Assembly (NCBI RefSeq): GCF_037969765.1
Contig: NZ_CP150207.1
Span: 3,031,001-3,095,000, forward strand
Origin: Paenibacillus sp. FSL W8-0186
Lineage (GTDB): Bacteria > Bacillota > Bacilli > Paenibacillales > Paenibacillaceae
Direction of reading: 5' to 3'
Length of the DNA: 64,000 nt
Shown piece by piece: positions 54,496 through 63,102 of the stretch. The notes below the pieces were generated by a model. That model did not search any database, was not told where the DNA came from, and worked only from the letters and a program-made list of their open reading frames with translations. Both the position numbers and the translations under genes were made by a program. How positions within the stretch are numbered: the stretch's first letter is position 1; each line of letters opens with the position of its first letter.

Positions 54496-55038
54496 TCATT
54501 TAATTTTACCCATGAGTTCAGTTATCATATAGATGTGCTCCTTGAATTTCACTCTCTTTAAATTTTCAACTTTCTCTGCTCCTCCTAACGCAAGAAGAGG
54601 AACATAACCAAAACATTCGTCAAAAGCAGGTATTTCATATTTTTTTATCGCATCTGGATAAGGAGACCAATCAAGTGCATTTTCCAAGTAATAAGCATCA
54701 AATATATCGGTAAAAAAGAACTTGAAATTCTTTGCAACTACGTTTACATCATGTTTCCGATAATTAAGCGACAATAAATAATCATCTTCCCAAACCAAAA
54801 TATCACCCATAGCTGTAGTGAATAATGGAGTAGCCAATTCATGCCTATTATATGTATCTTTTATTATTTCTTGAAAATAGTCCGGATTCACAACCCTGAG
54901 ATATCCATTATTAATACTACCAAATCCGTGACCTTCCCATATTTCAACTACCTTCGTGGGTATATCATTCTTGTATTTTTCAATAACGCTTAGGGGGGCA
55001 ATTTCTTCAACAATAAAATCATCCATAATTTTTGACAT
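54496..55038 (-). CDS. Tdi1/DUF1851-like immunity protein (GAD-like + DUF1851)
   Basis: The 180-residue protein has an N-terminal GAD-like segment (IEKYKNDIPTKVVEIWEGHGFGSINNGYLRVVNPDYFQEIIKDTY) and a C-terminal DUF1851 part (TAMGDILVWEDDYLLSLNYRKHDVNVV, then FGYVPLLALGGAEKVENLKRVKFKEHIYMITELMGKI). This is the arrangement of immunity proteins of the Tdi1 group, which protect against DNase effectors. No matching toxin gene is visible next to it, so it is an orphan immunity gene here. Confidence 0.75.
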   Translation of the reverse strand: MSKIMDDFIVEEIAPLSVIEKYKNDIPTKVVEIWEGHGFGSINNGYLRVVNPDYFQEIIKDTYNRHELATPLFTTAMGDILVWEDDYLLSLNYRKHDVNVVAKNFKFFFTDIFDAYYLENALDWSPYPDAIKKYEIPAFDECFGYVPLLALGGAEKVENLKRVKFKEHIYMITELMGKIK

Positions 55039-55180
55039 TTTCGCTTCTTCCTTTAATAAATTTATTTCATAAGTATTATTAATTTTATTACTACACCATA
55101 TATATAATAAATTAATTTATTTAGCTTTATCGTTTCTAATCTATCTATAAACTGGTGAATCGATGATAAAGTTCAGGGCT

Positions 55181-55855
55181 TTACCGCCCCCAGTATACCC
55201 TTATTTCTTCAAACGACGTCATACTCTCACTCATACCCTCGGGACTTTCTGCTCCAATTATTTCAATTTCATCTTTTGACAAAGTGATTTTTCCATAAGG
55301 TTTATTTACTTTTCTTTCATATAAAGACTTTAATAAATTTACTTGATCCTGTGTCATATCATAATACTCCCGCCAAGATTCAATTGCATACTCAATCTCC
55401 ATGAACTGCCTTTCTAATAAATATGCACCACACTGTATCATTCTTACGATATTATCAACTGAAGTAATAGAATCGTTATCACCCCAAAATGCAGTAGTGA
55501 TTGACGGTGAAATCGTGCCATCCTCATCTTCATCAAGCAGATATTCGAGAGTTTCATTTATAGCCAATTCAAAAACATCTTTAGGGGCACCAGTAAAAAA
55601 ATCTAAAGCTGTAGGAATATCCGTTCGAGTATAGTTCTCATTTCGAAAAGCACCAACAATATAATTGGCTTTAAATGTAATTGTTCCTCTTCCTCCCGAA
55701 CCATCAATAACACTATAGTTATCACCATCCCAAGAATGTTCATATGCTAGCTCAGGGTAATGAGCAACCATTATTGCATGTGCTATCGACGCAAGTATAC
55801 AACCTTTCCATAAGTTCCTTATAGTTAATTGACTGTTTATTGACACAGGCTTCAT
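55181..55855 (-). CDS. Unknown protein, possible immunity protein
   Basis: The 224-residue protein is soluble, acidic and AT-rich in coding sequence, with no membrane span. Motifs such as LWKGCILASIAHAIMVAHYPELAYEHSWDG and AFWGDNDSITSVDNIVRMIQCGAYLLER are regular, but I do not recognise the family. It is a candidate immunity protein only because its neighbours are immunity-like. It runs in the same direction as them and separate from any visible toxin. Confidence 0.6.
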   Translation of the reverse strand: MKPVSINSQLTIRNLWKGCILASIAHAIMVAHYPELAYEHSWDGDNYSVIDGSGGRGTITFKANYIVGAFRNENYTRTDIPTALDFFTGAPKDVFELAINETLEYLLDEDEDGTISPSITTAFWGDNDSITSVDNIVRMIQCGAYLLERQFMEIEYAIESWREYYDMTQDQVNLLKSLYERKVNKPYGKITLSKDEIEIIGAESPEGMSESMTSFEEIRVYWGR

Positions 55856-55904
55856 TTTTTCTCCTTTAGGTTTTGTTGGTGATGTATTTTCTTGTTTGCT
55901 AGGT

Positions 55905-56375
55905 TTAATAATTAATATAATAATTCGGATCTTGATCCATTTTCACTATAAAATCTTCAATAGAATCAGCTATTCTTTTGTCAAAATAATATAACGGACA
56001 CTGTCCATTTAAGTTTTCCTGCCCCAGATCAATTACGATAAAGTCGTCGGAAGATACCTCGAAAAACACCATTTTACGAGGGTCATTATAATCCTCTCTT
56101 CTAGGGTCATTGTCGTAATCATTTATTCCTTTAACAAAATCCGCTATTTCAATAGCTGATATTACACGGTTTACTTTACTACCTACCCCAATACCAAAAA
56201 ATCCATAGCCTATATTTTCATAAAAGGATTATAGTTCGAGCGGTAATCTTCTTCCTAAAATCTCCTCAGTTTCTTCTATCTCACCTTCATCAATACTAAA
56301 AAATGCATGTTTGTTCTCCCAGACAACATCATCTTCAGGATCATCAAAAATATACTGTTTTAAATAATCAAACAT
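55905..56375 (-). pseudogene. SMI1/KNR4-family immunity gene with an internal stop
   Basis: The frame from about 56375 encodes EETEEILGRRLPLEL, then a TAA stop (56229-56231), and continues in the same frame as SFYENIGYGFFGIGVGSKVNRVI, then YNDPRKMVFFEVSSDDFIVIDLG and KRIADSIEDFI, to a stop at 55905-55907. The start ELGRRLP..., then YENIGYGFFG and the later FFEVSSDDFIVID order are the SMI1/KNR4 landmarks. One nonsense codon breaks an otherwise open gene of about 156 codons. Family members are immunity proteins against contact-dependent toxins. Confidence 0.75.
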
Positions 56376-56465
56376 TTTTTCTACCATCCTTCCATTAAAT
56401 ATTTGTAGAGTGAATAATTTGAACCTTATATGGTATGGGCTATGTATGCTATTTCTCAAATGTTA

Positions 56466-56620
56466 GATCATTCTGTATTGCTTGCCCTATTTTTAGAAAT
56501 CAAAAAGCCTTCGTATTCACTGTTATTAACTTCATCTTCGAACCCCTTTATGATATTTAATTGATGAATATTCTTTGGAATAGTCAATGCTTCTTTCCTG
56601 TCTTGAAAGCCTCGATGTTA
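56466..56620 (-). pseudogene. Short gene debris
   Basis: On the minus strand a frame of about 50 codons reads FQDRKEALTIPKNIHQLNI, then IKGFEDEVNNSEYEGFLISK, and ends near 56468, without a start codon. Just upstream a second frame reads KVVKRNIEAFKTGKKH, like polymorphic-toxin linker sequence. Neither is complete. These look like remains of a toxin or immunity gene; the family was not recognised. Confidence 0.3.
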
Positions 56621-56710
56621 CGTTTCACAACCTTTGCCGCGATCGCTATCGTCCGCAAACAGTATTACCACCTCTGCGGACAATACCGGATCTCAGCAGA
56701 ATTGAACTTC

Positions 56711-56739
56711 TAAAAAACAACTCTCATTTTTGGGAGTTA
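56711..56739 (-). terminator. Terminator after the Imm47-like gene
   Basis: AACTCCCA and TGAGAGTT form a short stem (AAAAA loop) followed by GTTTTTTAG on the minus strand. Confidence 0.7.
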
Positions 56740-56812
56740 AAAATAAACCTTGGTTAAGTAACATATACTCAAGCAAGTTTTATTTCACTATTAGTATAAT
56801 AAATTACTCAAT

Positions 56813-57619
56813 TTAAACTTGATATCCGTAAAAATACTTTTGTCCTTTTACCCAGTTTTTCTCTGATAGCGTCTCGACATAGATAATGAAATCGCTGTAG
56901 TTATCTGCGTTTATTACCGTCCAATAATCGCCAGGAACTTTTATTCCAGACCAAATGGACAATAAAGACGGAACTAATTCCATTTCTAAAGGTTCTTCTG
57001 AGTTAGCGGCAGTCATAACTCTTTCTATTAATTTTTTTGCTAGATCGCCGGGAAAAGCCAATTTCTGATCATAATAATACATTTCTGAATCACATCCACT
57101 ACTGTAATCCAAATAATATTGACCAATCTCTTCCACACTTGCATCATTGCCTAACTGTTCTTCAAAGTTAATAAATGCATCAATAGAATCCCTTATGATG
57201 ATCGAAGTATCATTAATTTCATCCCAATCTTCAAGTAAGGCTAGTAGATAGGGTACTACATCTATAGATAAGGTCGTAACTGCTGCTGAAGCAAAAGTAT
57301 TAACCGTATCTTCTGTCGCCCCTTCTAAAAATCTAAAATTATTCGAGTCTCTTAAATCTTCATGCGTACATACTGAACAAAATACCCGAATACAAAGATT
57401 TAATACTGCCTCATCTTGAGTCTGGTTTAATAATTGCAATAAAAGTGGTTTTTGTGTAAAATCCCCCAACTTAAAAAGTTCTATGAGTCCAAATATAATG
57501 TCTTGTTCCGTCTTTGCACTTTTGATGTTTTCTTTAATAAGTAAACTCGTAGAATCTGAAAACTCTCCGTACCAAATGCTATTCATAAGATTTGTAAAAT
57601 TGTTCATTTCAATTGACAT
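56813..57619 (-). CDS. Imm47-like immunity protein
   Basis: The 268-residue soluble protein has helical, HEAT-like repeats in the first two thirds (FGLIELFKLGDFTQKPLLLQLLNQTQDEAVLNLCIRVFCSVCTHEDL, then a second similar pair) and resembles the Imm47 immunity family in layout (NSIWYGEFS near the start). The match is by recall of pattern and not proven. No toxin for it is visible nearby. The ATG is used as given by the frame; the ribosome site (GAGG) is close. A terminator follows. Confidence 0.55.
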   Translation of the reverse strand: MSIEMNNFTNLMNSIWYGEFSDSTSLLIKENIKSAKTEQDIIFGLIELFKLGDFTQKPLLLQLLNQTQDEAVLNLCIRVFCSVCTHEDLRDSNNFRFLEGATEDTVNTFASAAVTTLSIDVVPYLLALLEDWDEINDTSIIIRDSIDAFINFEEQLGNDASVEEIGQYYLDYSSGCDSEMYYYDQKLAFPGDLAKKLIERVMTAANSEEPLEMELVPSLLSIWSGIKVPGDYWTVINADNYSDFIIYVETLSEKNWVKGQKYFYGYQV

Positions 57620-57984
57620 TTCCTCTTCATTTGTATTTTTACGGGTAACTGGCTATCACTTGGCGTAAACTTATAGTTTCTATTGTTGATTTACAAATAA
57701 TCATGTATAAACTCAGTAAAACTTTTAGCAATTAAAGCTCATATTTTTGTATCAAGGCAAATAATCCTCTTCATCAATGTCCTCCATGTCTAATCAAGAA
57801 AATCGCTCCCTTGCTCTGGTTAATCATTTGTCAATTGGGAAATTAGGCTTCAATGATTAAAATCTTCCAAATTCCCCATATACTTTATCGGATATTCTGT
57901 TCTATCTCGTAAGTTAAGTTGGAAATCCAAATATAAAAAGCGGCCATCTATATAATCTAGATGACCGCCGAAATGAAAACTTAA
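57620..57984. other. 365-base AT-rich gap
   Basis: Nothing gene-like was seen except the terminator at 57935-57970. Upstream of the Imm47-like gene no clear promoter was read. Confidence 0.4.
57935..57970 (-). terminator. Terminator after the pentapeptide repeat gene
   Basis: GGCGGTCATCTAGAT and ATAGATGGCCGC pair on the minus strand, followed by TTTTTAT. Confidence 0.8.
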
Positions 57985-58698
57985 TCATATTTGTTTTAAA
58001 ATGATTTCCCTAAAACCATTATCAAATTTGGCTCCTTCTATGTTAGCGCCCTTCCAAATAACACCATTCAGGTCTGCATTAGTGAAGTCAGCATCGTGAA
58101 AATTACCATTAGTTAAATTTGCACCTGACAAGTTTGCATCAGTAAAATTCGCTTTCATAGCTTGAACATCAGATAAATCAGCGTCAATAAAGTCAGATCC
58201 CGAAAAGTCTCCATCTAAGAGATTTGCACCATTAAAGATAGCTTTATCAAAGAACGCTTCTACTGCACTTATACCTGTTAGATTCGCATTCCTGAATGTA
58301 GCCTCAATAAGAGTCGTTCCTGATAAATTACCATAAGAAAATTCGGCCTCATCAAAGCAAGTTTCTATACAGGTACTAATCCGGATTTCTGCATGTTTCA
58401 TCTGTGCTTTACGAAGATTCGCCTCACTGAAGACACAGTCCGCTATATCCGCTTCTTCCAAATTACAGCTTTCAAGATTGGCCTTATCAAATTCACAATC
58501 GCGAAATGAAACATTTAACATGGTTGCTGCTCTAAAATTTGTTTTATGAGCCATGATGCGATCCGCTTTAAGACTGGATAAGTCTGTAAATGAGAGATCA
58601 AGACCGCCCATTTCTATATAATCTAATATTTCCTCATCTATTCTAGCTTGATTAATGAGTCCCATTATTTTATCTATTTCATTCGAATGCTCCTCCAT
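57985..58698 (-). CDS. Pentapeptide repeat protein
   Basis: The 237-residue protein consists of A(D/N)LXX-type pentapeptide repeats (for example LDLSFTDLSSLKADRIM, EANLRKAQMKHA, DFSGSDFIDADLSDVQAMKANFTDANLSGANLTNGNFHDADF), about 35 repeats, forming a right-handed beta helix. Such proteins include DNA-mimicking gyrase protectors (Qnr, MfpA) and toxin-immunity types, but most are unassigned. It lies 25 bases after the neighbouring 262-residue gene and is probably its partner. The ATG at 58696-58698 is chosen by its ribosome site. Confidence 0.87.
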   Translation of the reverse strand: MEEHSNEIDKIMGLINQARIDEEILDYIEMGGLDLSFTDLSSLKADRIMAHKTNFRAATMLNVSFRDCEFDKANLESCNLEEADIADCVFSEANLRKAQMKHAEIRISTCIETCFDEAEFSYGNLSGTTLIEATFRNANLTGISAVEAFFDKAIFNGANLLDGDFSGSDFIDADLSDVQAMKANFTDANLSGANLTNGNFHDADFTNADLNGVIWKGANIEGAKFDNGFREIILKQI

Positions 58699-58723
58699 AT
58701 ATGACACCTACCTTTTGTATAAA

Positions 58724-59512
58724 TTAACTTTTTAAATAATCTTCCCATGCTTGATTAGGACTGAATGATACACCCATCCGATCTTCATCAAAACTTGGAA
58801 TTGCAAACGCTTTGGAGCTGCAGAAATAATCCATCACCTTAAGCCAGATATCCAATACTTCTTCGACATCTGCTTCCCATGGTTCTTCCAATAAATCTAT
58901 ACAAATACCACCCCATTCTAATTCCGTGACTATTGCTGGTGTTCGTTTTAAAAAATCTCTACCCAACATTTCTAAAACGTGACCTCCAAAATATGTTCGC
59001 ATACCTAAGCCCAGCGGACCATTAGGAAGAAATCTAACGGGTATAGGCTGCGCGCTTATATTCATCCATACAAGATCACGCTCTCGTTCATTATTCCATG
59101 GGTATTTTGCTGGCCAAAATATATGTGTGCTCCCGAAACGAGGTCTTACAATATTGGCCAATTGATTAGATAATTCAAAAAATTGTGACCAATATTTCCG
59201 GGACATAGTTTTATCAAACTTTAAACTGAGATATGATCTTGGATCAGCTTGTACATCTACATAACCCGTGTATTTAATAGATTTATTTCGATGAAGGTAG
59301 AGTTCTGATACTTTTCCATCGCTTACCCTTTTTATAGCTTCAGTTCGACAATAATCTAATTTTATTAGTTCACTGTCTCCCCACTCTATTGGTACAAATT
59401 TCTCATCCGATTCAAATACATCCAGGTATTGATTTATTAACTCCTCACTATCTAATGAGACGGTTGGGTACATTGATATTCCGAACAAAGTCGGTACTAA
59501 TTTTTCTGCCAA
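58724..59512 (-). CDS. Unknown soluble protein, possible immunity protein
   Basis: The 262-residue protein is acidic and soluble (EELINQYLDVFESDEKFVPIEWGDSEL, then WNNERERDLVWMNISAQPIPVRFLPNGPLGLGMRTYFGGHVLEMLGRDFLKRTPAIVTELEWGGICIDLLEEPWEADVEEVLDIWLKVM). The GPLGLGMRTYFG and PW...DIW pattern faintly resembles immunity families of the Imm52 kind, but I do not assert it. The TTG at 59510-59512 is preferred because AAAGGAG lies eight bases upstream; an ATG 12 codons earlier is the alternative. It forms an operon with the pentapeptide repeat gene. Confidence 0.6.
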   Translation of the reverse strand: MAEKLVPTLFGISMYPTVSLDSEELINQYLDVFESDEKFVPIEWGDSELIKLDYCRTEAIKRVSDGKVSELYLHRNKSIKYTGYVDVQADPRSYLSLKFDKTMSRKYWSQFFELSNQLANIVRPRFGSTHIFWPAKYPWNNERERDLVWMNISAQPIPVRFLPNGPLGLGMRTYFGGHVLEMLGRDFLKRTPAIVTELEWGGICIDLLEEPWEADVEEVLDIWLKVMDYFCSSKAFAIPSFDEDRMGVSFSPNQAWEDYLKS

Positions 59513-59911
59513 CTTCTTCACTCCTTTGCATATTACAACTTCTACCATCCTAAATAATCTAAACGCACATAAACTGTATCGTTAACTGGGTGTTACCAAA
59601 TATTCCGAAAACATCATTGAGCTAAATTACATAAAGCGGTAATAATACTTACTCTAAATAGTTGGACAGTGGCACCTTTGATGAATTAATCATCTTATGA
59701 TTACGAAGATAACAAAAACAGATCAATCATGGTGATCTACAGCCATAATTGACCTGCTCAATTTAAGGAAAATACATTACTACGGAATAAGACTAACATC
59801 TGATGTAATTAATTACTAAAAGAAAAACTGTTCACCGGATATTACATGGATTATGTTTATTATTATATTAATGAGGCTAAGTCAGCATTTGGCTTCTTTC
59901 CTAATTTTCTT
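59513..59911. other. 399-base AT-rich gap
   Basis: No gene seen. It holds the terminator at 59712-59758, and the leader of the downstream gene pair must lie in its first 150 bases. Confidence 0.4.
59712..59758 (-). terminator. Terminator after the candidate cognate immunity gene
   Basis: GCAGGTCAATTATGG pairs with CCATGATTGATCTG on the minus strand, followed by TTTTTG. Its sequence closely resembles the terminator at 54341-54381. Confidence 0.75.
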
Positions 59912-60253
59912 TTATTCGTCTTCCTCAATTAAAATATCATCCATTCTCTCTCTATCTTCTGCTATTTGTCGTGACATTTCAAAACTGTTCATAAAATGTT
60001 CAAGAGGTAACTCCTCTTTGTAGTCTTCATCCTGTTCAAAAAGTTTAAAATTCGCATTATATTTAATTAGATCTTCGACAATATCTTTCATTTTTTCCAT
60101 CTCAACATTATTAACGAAATTAACTTCCATAAGGGGTTTGTCATTACTAATACGGTCCCTAATTTCTGATATACCCAAACCTGTATGTTTCTTAATTATC
60201 ATTAGCAAATTACTATTACTTATAGATTGCAGTGTCATAAATATTCTTGTCAA
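59912..60253 (-). CDS. Candidate cognate immunity protein for the GHH toxin
   Basis: The 113-residue acidic protein is ferredoxin-like in pattern in its first 70 residues (SNLLMIIKKHTGLGISEIRDRISNDKPLMEVNFVNN, then MKDIVEDLIKYNANFKLFEQ) and ends in a highly charged tail. It lies 35 bases downstream of the spike-toxin gene, exactly where the immunity gene of a polymorphic toxin is expected. It starts with TTG after AAGGAGGAACTCAA. No family is recognised. Assignment rests on position. Confidence 0.65.
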   Translation of the reverse strand: MTRIFMTLQSISNSNLLMIIKKHTGLGISEIRDRISNDKPLMEVNFVNNVEMEKMKDIVEDLIKYNANFKLFEQDEDYKEELPLEHFMNSFEMSRQIAEDRERMDDILIEEDE

Positions 60254-60288
60254 TTGAGTTCCTCCTTCTATATCTTTTAAATCCGAAA

Positions 60289-63018
60289 TTAAAATTCCTC
60301 TGGGAATGAAGGATTATAGGGTTTACCGGGTAGACTTCTTCTATATGAATTCCCATGCCAACGAGTAAAATGTTCCCTTACTGTAGCAGGATAAATAATC
60401 TCTCCTCTATTTGCAAGGTGAGGATACTTTGAAACACTGTAGGCATGATGTCCAGTAATTGGCTTTCCTCCAAAAGTAGGAACTTTATTGCTTAATATTG
60501 CTTCTCTTTGTTCCTGGGACCAATTTCTGGTTGTCGCTTCCCCCATTTTAATCCTTCTCTTCTCTTGTTGCCAAAATTCCTTAACACCTGCATCCCTTCG
60601 ACTCGCAAGCCGCTTATTCCATTCAAGCCTTTTCCATTCTTCTTTAGTTATAGTACGGTTGTTTACCTTATCTTCTAATTTCTTTTTTGTTTTAGATCCT
60701 AATTGCGTATACGGACTAGATTTAGGCGTTAAATCAAGTCCTGCCTTTTTTGCCCTTTCGTCAATTAGATTGTTCGTCCCCCCATTACTTCCCCCACGCT
60801 TCCCAAAGCCACCATTACCCCCACTGGTAAAGCCAAGATTGCGGTTAAGGCCAGTAGTGCCCTTCCCCCGCCCCTTGTTCGTAGCGATAGATACCCAGGT
60901 GAGCGCGGCACGCATCTTGTCTCCGCCGATCTGCTCGATGAAGTCGCCGATGAATTCGATCCGGCCGCCTGCTTCCATAGCGGCTTCTATCGCCAAGCTG
61001 CGGGTATATTGCATGGCGACGTGCTGGCTGACGCTAGCCGATGTGCTTACGGCGTGGGCGAGCCTTGGATGGCTGACTGACAAGCGCTGCATGGCATTTT
61101 TGATCTTCCCGAGCTGTTCGCCCAGCCCCAGGTTGTTGCCCAGCTTCCGGGCTGACGTCCATACCTTGCCGAGGTCCTGCCTCATCGCGTTCGGCGCCAT
61201 GCTGGCCGTCTTCTTCACCGCCTGGAAGGCGTCCACCGCCCGGTCTACGCCCTTCATCAGCTTCTGCCCAGTCTTGAACGCTTCGACGCCGCGCTTGACG
61301 AACTTCGCCCCAGTCGCCGCCCATCCGGCAAATGGAATGGCCGCCGCTGCAGACAATGCCGCATTCGCATAGTCGCCGCGAGCCAGATAGATCCCTGCAT
61401 TCACGAGGTCGGCGATCTCTCCTAGCCCCGGGATCAGCCCCGCGACATCCAGACCGACCTGAACCACATCCAGTGCTTTCTCCCAGAAGCTCTTCTTCTT
61501 CTCAGGCGGCTCTACTTCGGATACAAAAGGCGCCTCCGGTTCCGGCTCCAGATCTTCGACGTATACCGGGCACTTCTGCAGCCCCTCCAGAACGATTTCC
61601 GTTCCCTGGATGTCCGTATCCCCGTCCATGACGATGCTGCTGTCACCGCACACCAGATAGATCGCTGTCTCCGCTTCGATCTTTATTTCCTTCTCCGAAG
61701 CAAGCTCCAAATCCTTCTTGCTCGCCATGATTATTCCAGAGTCGCTCTGAATCAGCACGCCCGCTTCGTCCTCCAAGGAGATAAACAGGCTTCCTTCCGT
61801 GGCGGTTAGCGTTAGCTCGCTGCCTCCGAACTTCATTTCTTTGCCGTAATTGGTTCCCCAATACTTGACGCTGGGGTCTTCCATCTTCGGCGAAAGCTGG
61901 CCCCCTCGGCGGATCGAGCTCATCGCGATCGCTTCTTCCTCCCGCGGGCTTGGAAAATACACCTGCACCGAATCTCCCTGCTGCGGCATGCAGTAGAAAC
62001 CGCTATTGCCCTCGGCGGTATAAATCGAAGAATAGGGCAGCCAGCTTGCTTCCTCCTTCGCCTGCTTCCCGTCCACATCCATATGGACGCGTACCTGGTC
62101 CTTCTGGACATCGATGATTTTCCCTTCCAGCGAGGCTCCCGCCAGCGGCGTATTGAGAATTTTGTTCTGCCGGATGCCTCTCTCCGGGCTAAGTATGTAT
62201 TGATGCCGCAGCTCTCCTCCTGTAAATCGCGTGACCGCAGAGAAGATGACCAGCTCCTGTCCCGCGAATGCCAGGATATCGCCTAGCGGATACCAGTTCA
62301 CCAGGTCTACCGCATAGCGGGTAAAATCATATGGATGCAAATCCGCAGCTCCGTCACCACGCGCCTCCTCCAGAGCACTTAAATCACGCTGAATTGTATA
62401 AGGGGTATCTTCCGGCAGCGGATGAAGCCGGCCCAGAGGGAGCCCCATCCACAGCTTCGGAGACGCTGCCGCAGATTCCGCAATGACGACAGCCCCAAAC
62501 CGCGAAGCTACCCTCTTCAGAAATTGCCAGTCGGTCTCTTTATACTGCAGTGTAAACTGGCCGATACGCTGATGGCTCATGGCGTTATCGATAAAATCCG
62601 ATCCAGGGTAAGCCGCTAGGACCGACTCTACTAATTCGCTGCATTTCATCTCCCGATTTTGGTAAGAACGGGTTCTGGCTTGAACATCCATCAGGGCTGA
62701 GCAGGAAACAGCCGTCAACTCGACATAGTATATGCCCCGCACAACGCGAACCGCGATCGTGTCCAGAATCCCCTGGAACAGAGTACGCTTGGTCTTTCCC
62801 TGCTCGTCCGTTTCTTCCAACGCGATCGGGTCCTGACTTCTAGCCTCTTGAATATAACGATCCTTGTCTTCCTCCGGCACAATCCCGGTTAACCACAGCC
62901 TGGCGTGCTCACCTACGTTCCGCTCTAGTCGCAGCTCGCTAATTTGTTGTATGCGGTAAGGCCACACGAGCCGCACTTGGCCATATCCTGCTGCTGCCTG
63001 TGTCGACTCTGCTTGCAC
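60289..63018 (-). CDS. Spike (gpD/VgrG-like) protein with C-terminal GHH nuclease toxin
   Basis: The 909-residue protein begins with a phage late-control-D/VgrG-like domain (about 1-290, with RIGQFTLQYKETDWQFLKRVASRFGAVVIAE) and an OB-like domain (about 300-390, GKIIDVQKDQVRVHMDVDGKQ and MPQQGDSVQVYFPS). A beta-helix-like stretch follows (about 410-490, KDLELASEKEIKIEAETAIYLVCGDSSIVMDGDTDI). Next comes the hydrophobic pre-toxin region (VVQVGLDVAGLIPGLGEIADLVNAGIYLARGDYANAALSAAA), and residues 726-909 are a new, basic C-terminal domain with GHH at 856-858 (ITGHHAYSV). The latter resembles HNH/EndoVII toxins. The GTG start follows AGGAGGTAATGAT. Confidence 0.8.
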   Translation of the reverse strand: MQAESTQAAAGYGQVRLVWPYRIQQISELRLERNVGEHARLWLTGIVPEEDKDRYIQEARSQDPIALEETDEQGKTKRTLFQGILDTIAVRVVRGIYYVELTAVSCSALMDVQARTRSYQNREMKCSELVESVLAAYPGSDFIDNAMSHQRIGQFTLQYKETDWQFLKRVASRFGAVVIAESAAASPKLWMGLPLGRLHPLPEDTPYTIQRDLSALEEARGDGAADLHPYDFTRYAVDLVNWYPLGDILAFAGQELVIFSAVTRFTGGELRHQYILSPERGIRQNKILNTPLAGASLEGKIIDVQKDQVRVHMDVDGKQAKEEASWLPYSSIYTAEGNSGFYCMPQQGDSVQVYFPSPREEEAIAMSSIRRGGQLSPKMEDPSVKYWGTNYGKEMKFGGSELTLTATEGSLFISLEDEAGVLIQSDSGIIMASKKDLELASEKEIKIEAETAIYLVCGDSSIVMDGDTDIQGTEIVLEGLQKCPVYVEDLEPEPEAPFVSEVEPPEKKKSFWEKALDVVQVGLDVAGLIPGLGEIADLVNAGIYLARGDYANAALSAAAAIPFAGWAATGAKFVKRGVEAFKTGQKLMKGVDRAVDAFQAVKKTASMAPNAMRQDLGKVWTSARKLGNNLGLGEQLGKIKNAMQRLSVSHPRLAHAVSTSASVSQHVAMQYTRSLAIEAAMEAGGRIEFIGDFIEQIGGDKMRAALTWVSIATNKGRGKGTTGLNRNLGFTSGGNGGFGKRGGSNGGTNNLIDERAKKAGLDLTPKSSPYTQLGSKTKKKLEDKVNNRTITKEEWKRLEWNKRLASRRDAGVKEFWQQEKRRIKMGEATTRNWSQEQREAILSNKVPTFGGKPITGHHAYSVSKYPHLANRGEIIYPATVREHFTRWHGNSYRRSLPGKPYNPSFPEEF

Positions 63019-63102
63019 ATCATTACCTCCTGTCTGTCGCTAAATGATTCGTACAGCTGGTATTCATTTTCCAAAATAAATCCGTTCCTTTTCCTACCTG
63101 AC

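Noticed and set aside
60488..61372. 294-codon plus-strand frame opposite the spike-toxin gene
   Set aside because: Antisense to the pre-toxin and toxin domains; composition is that of a shadow frame.
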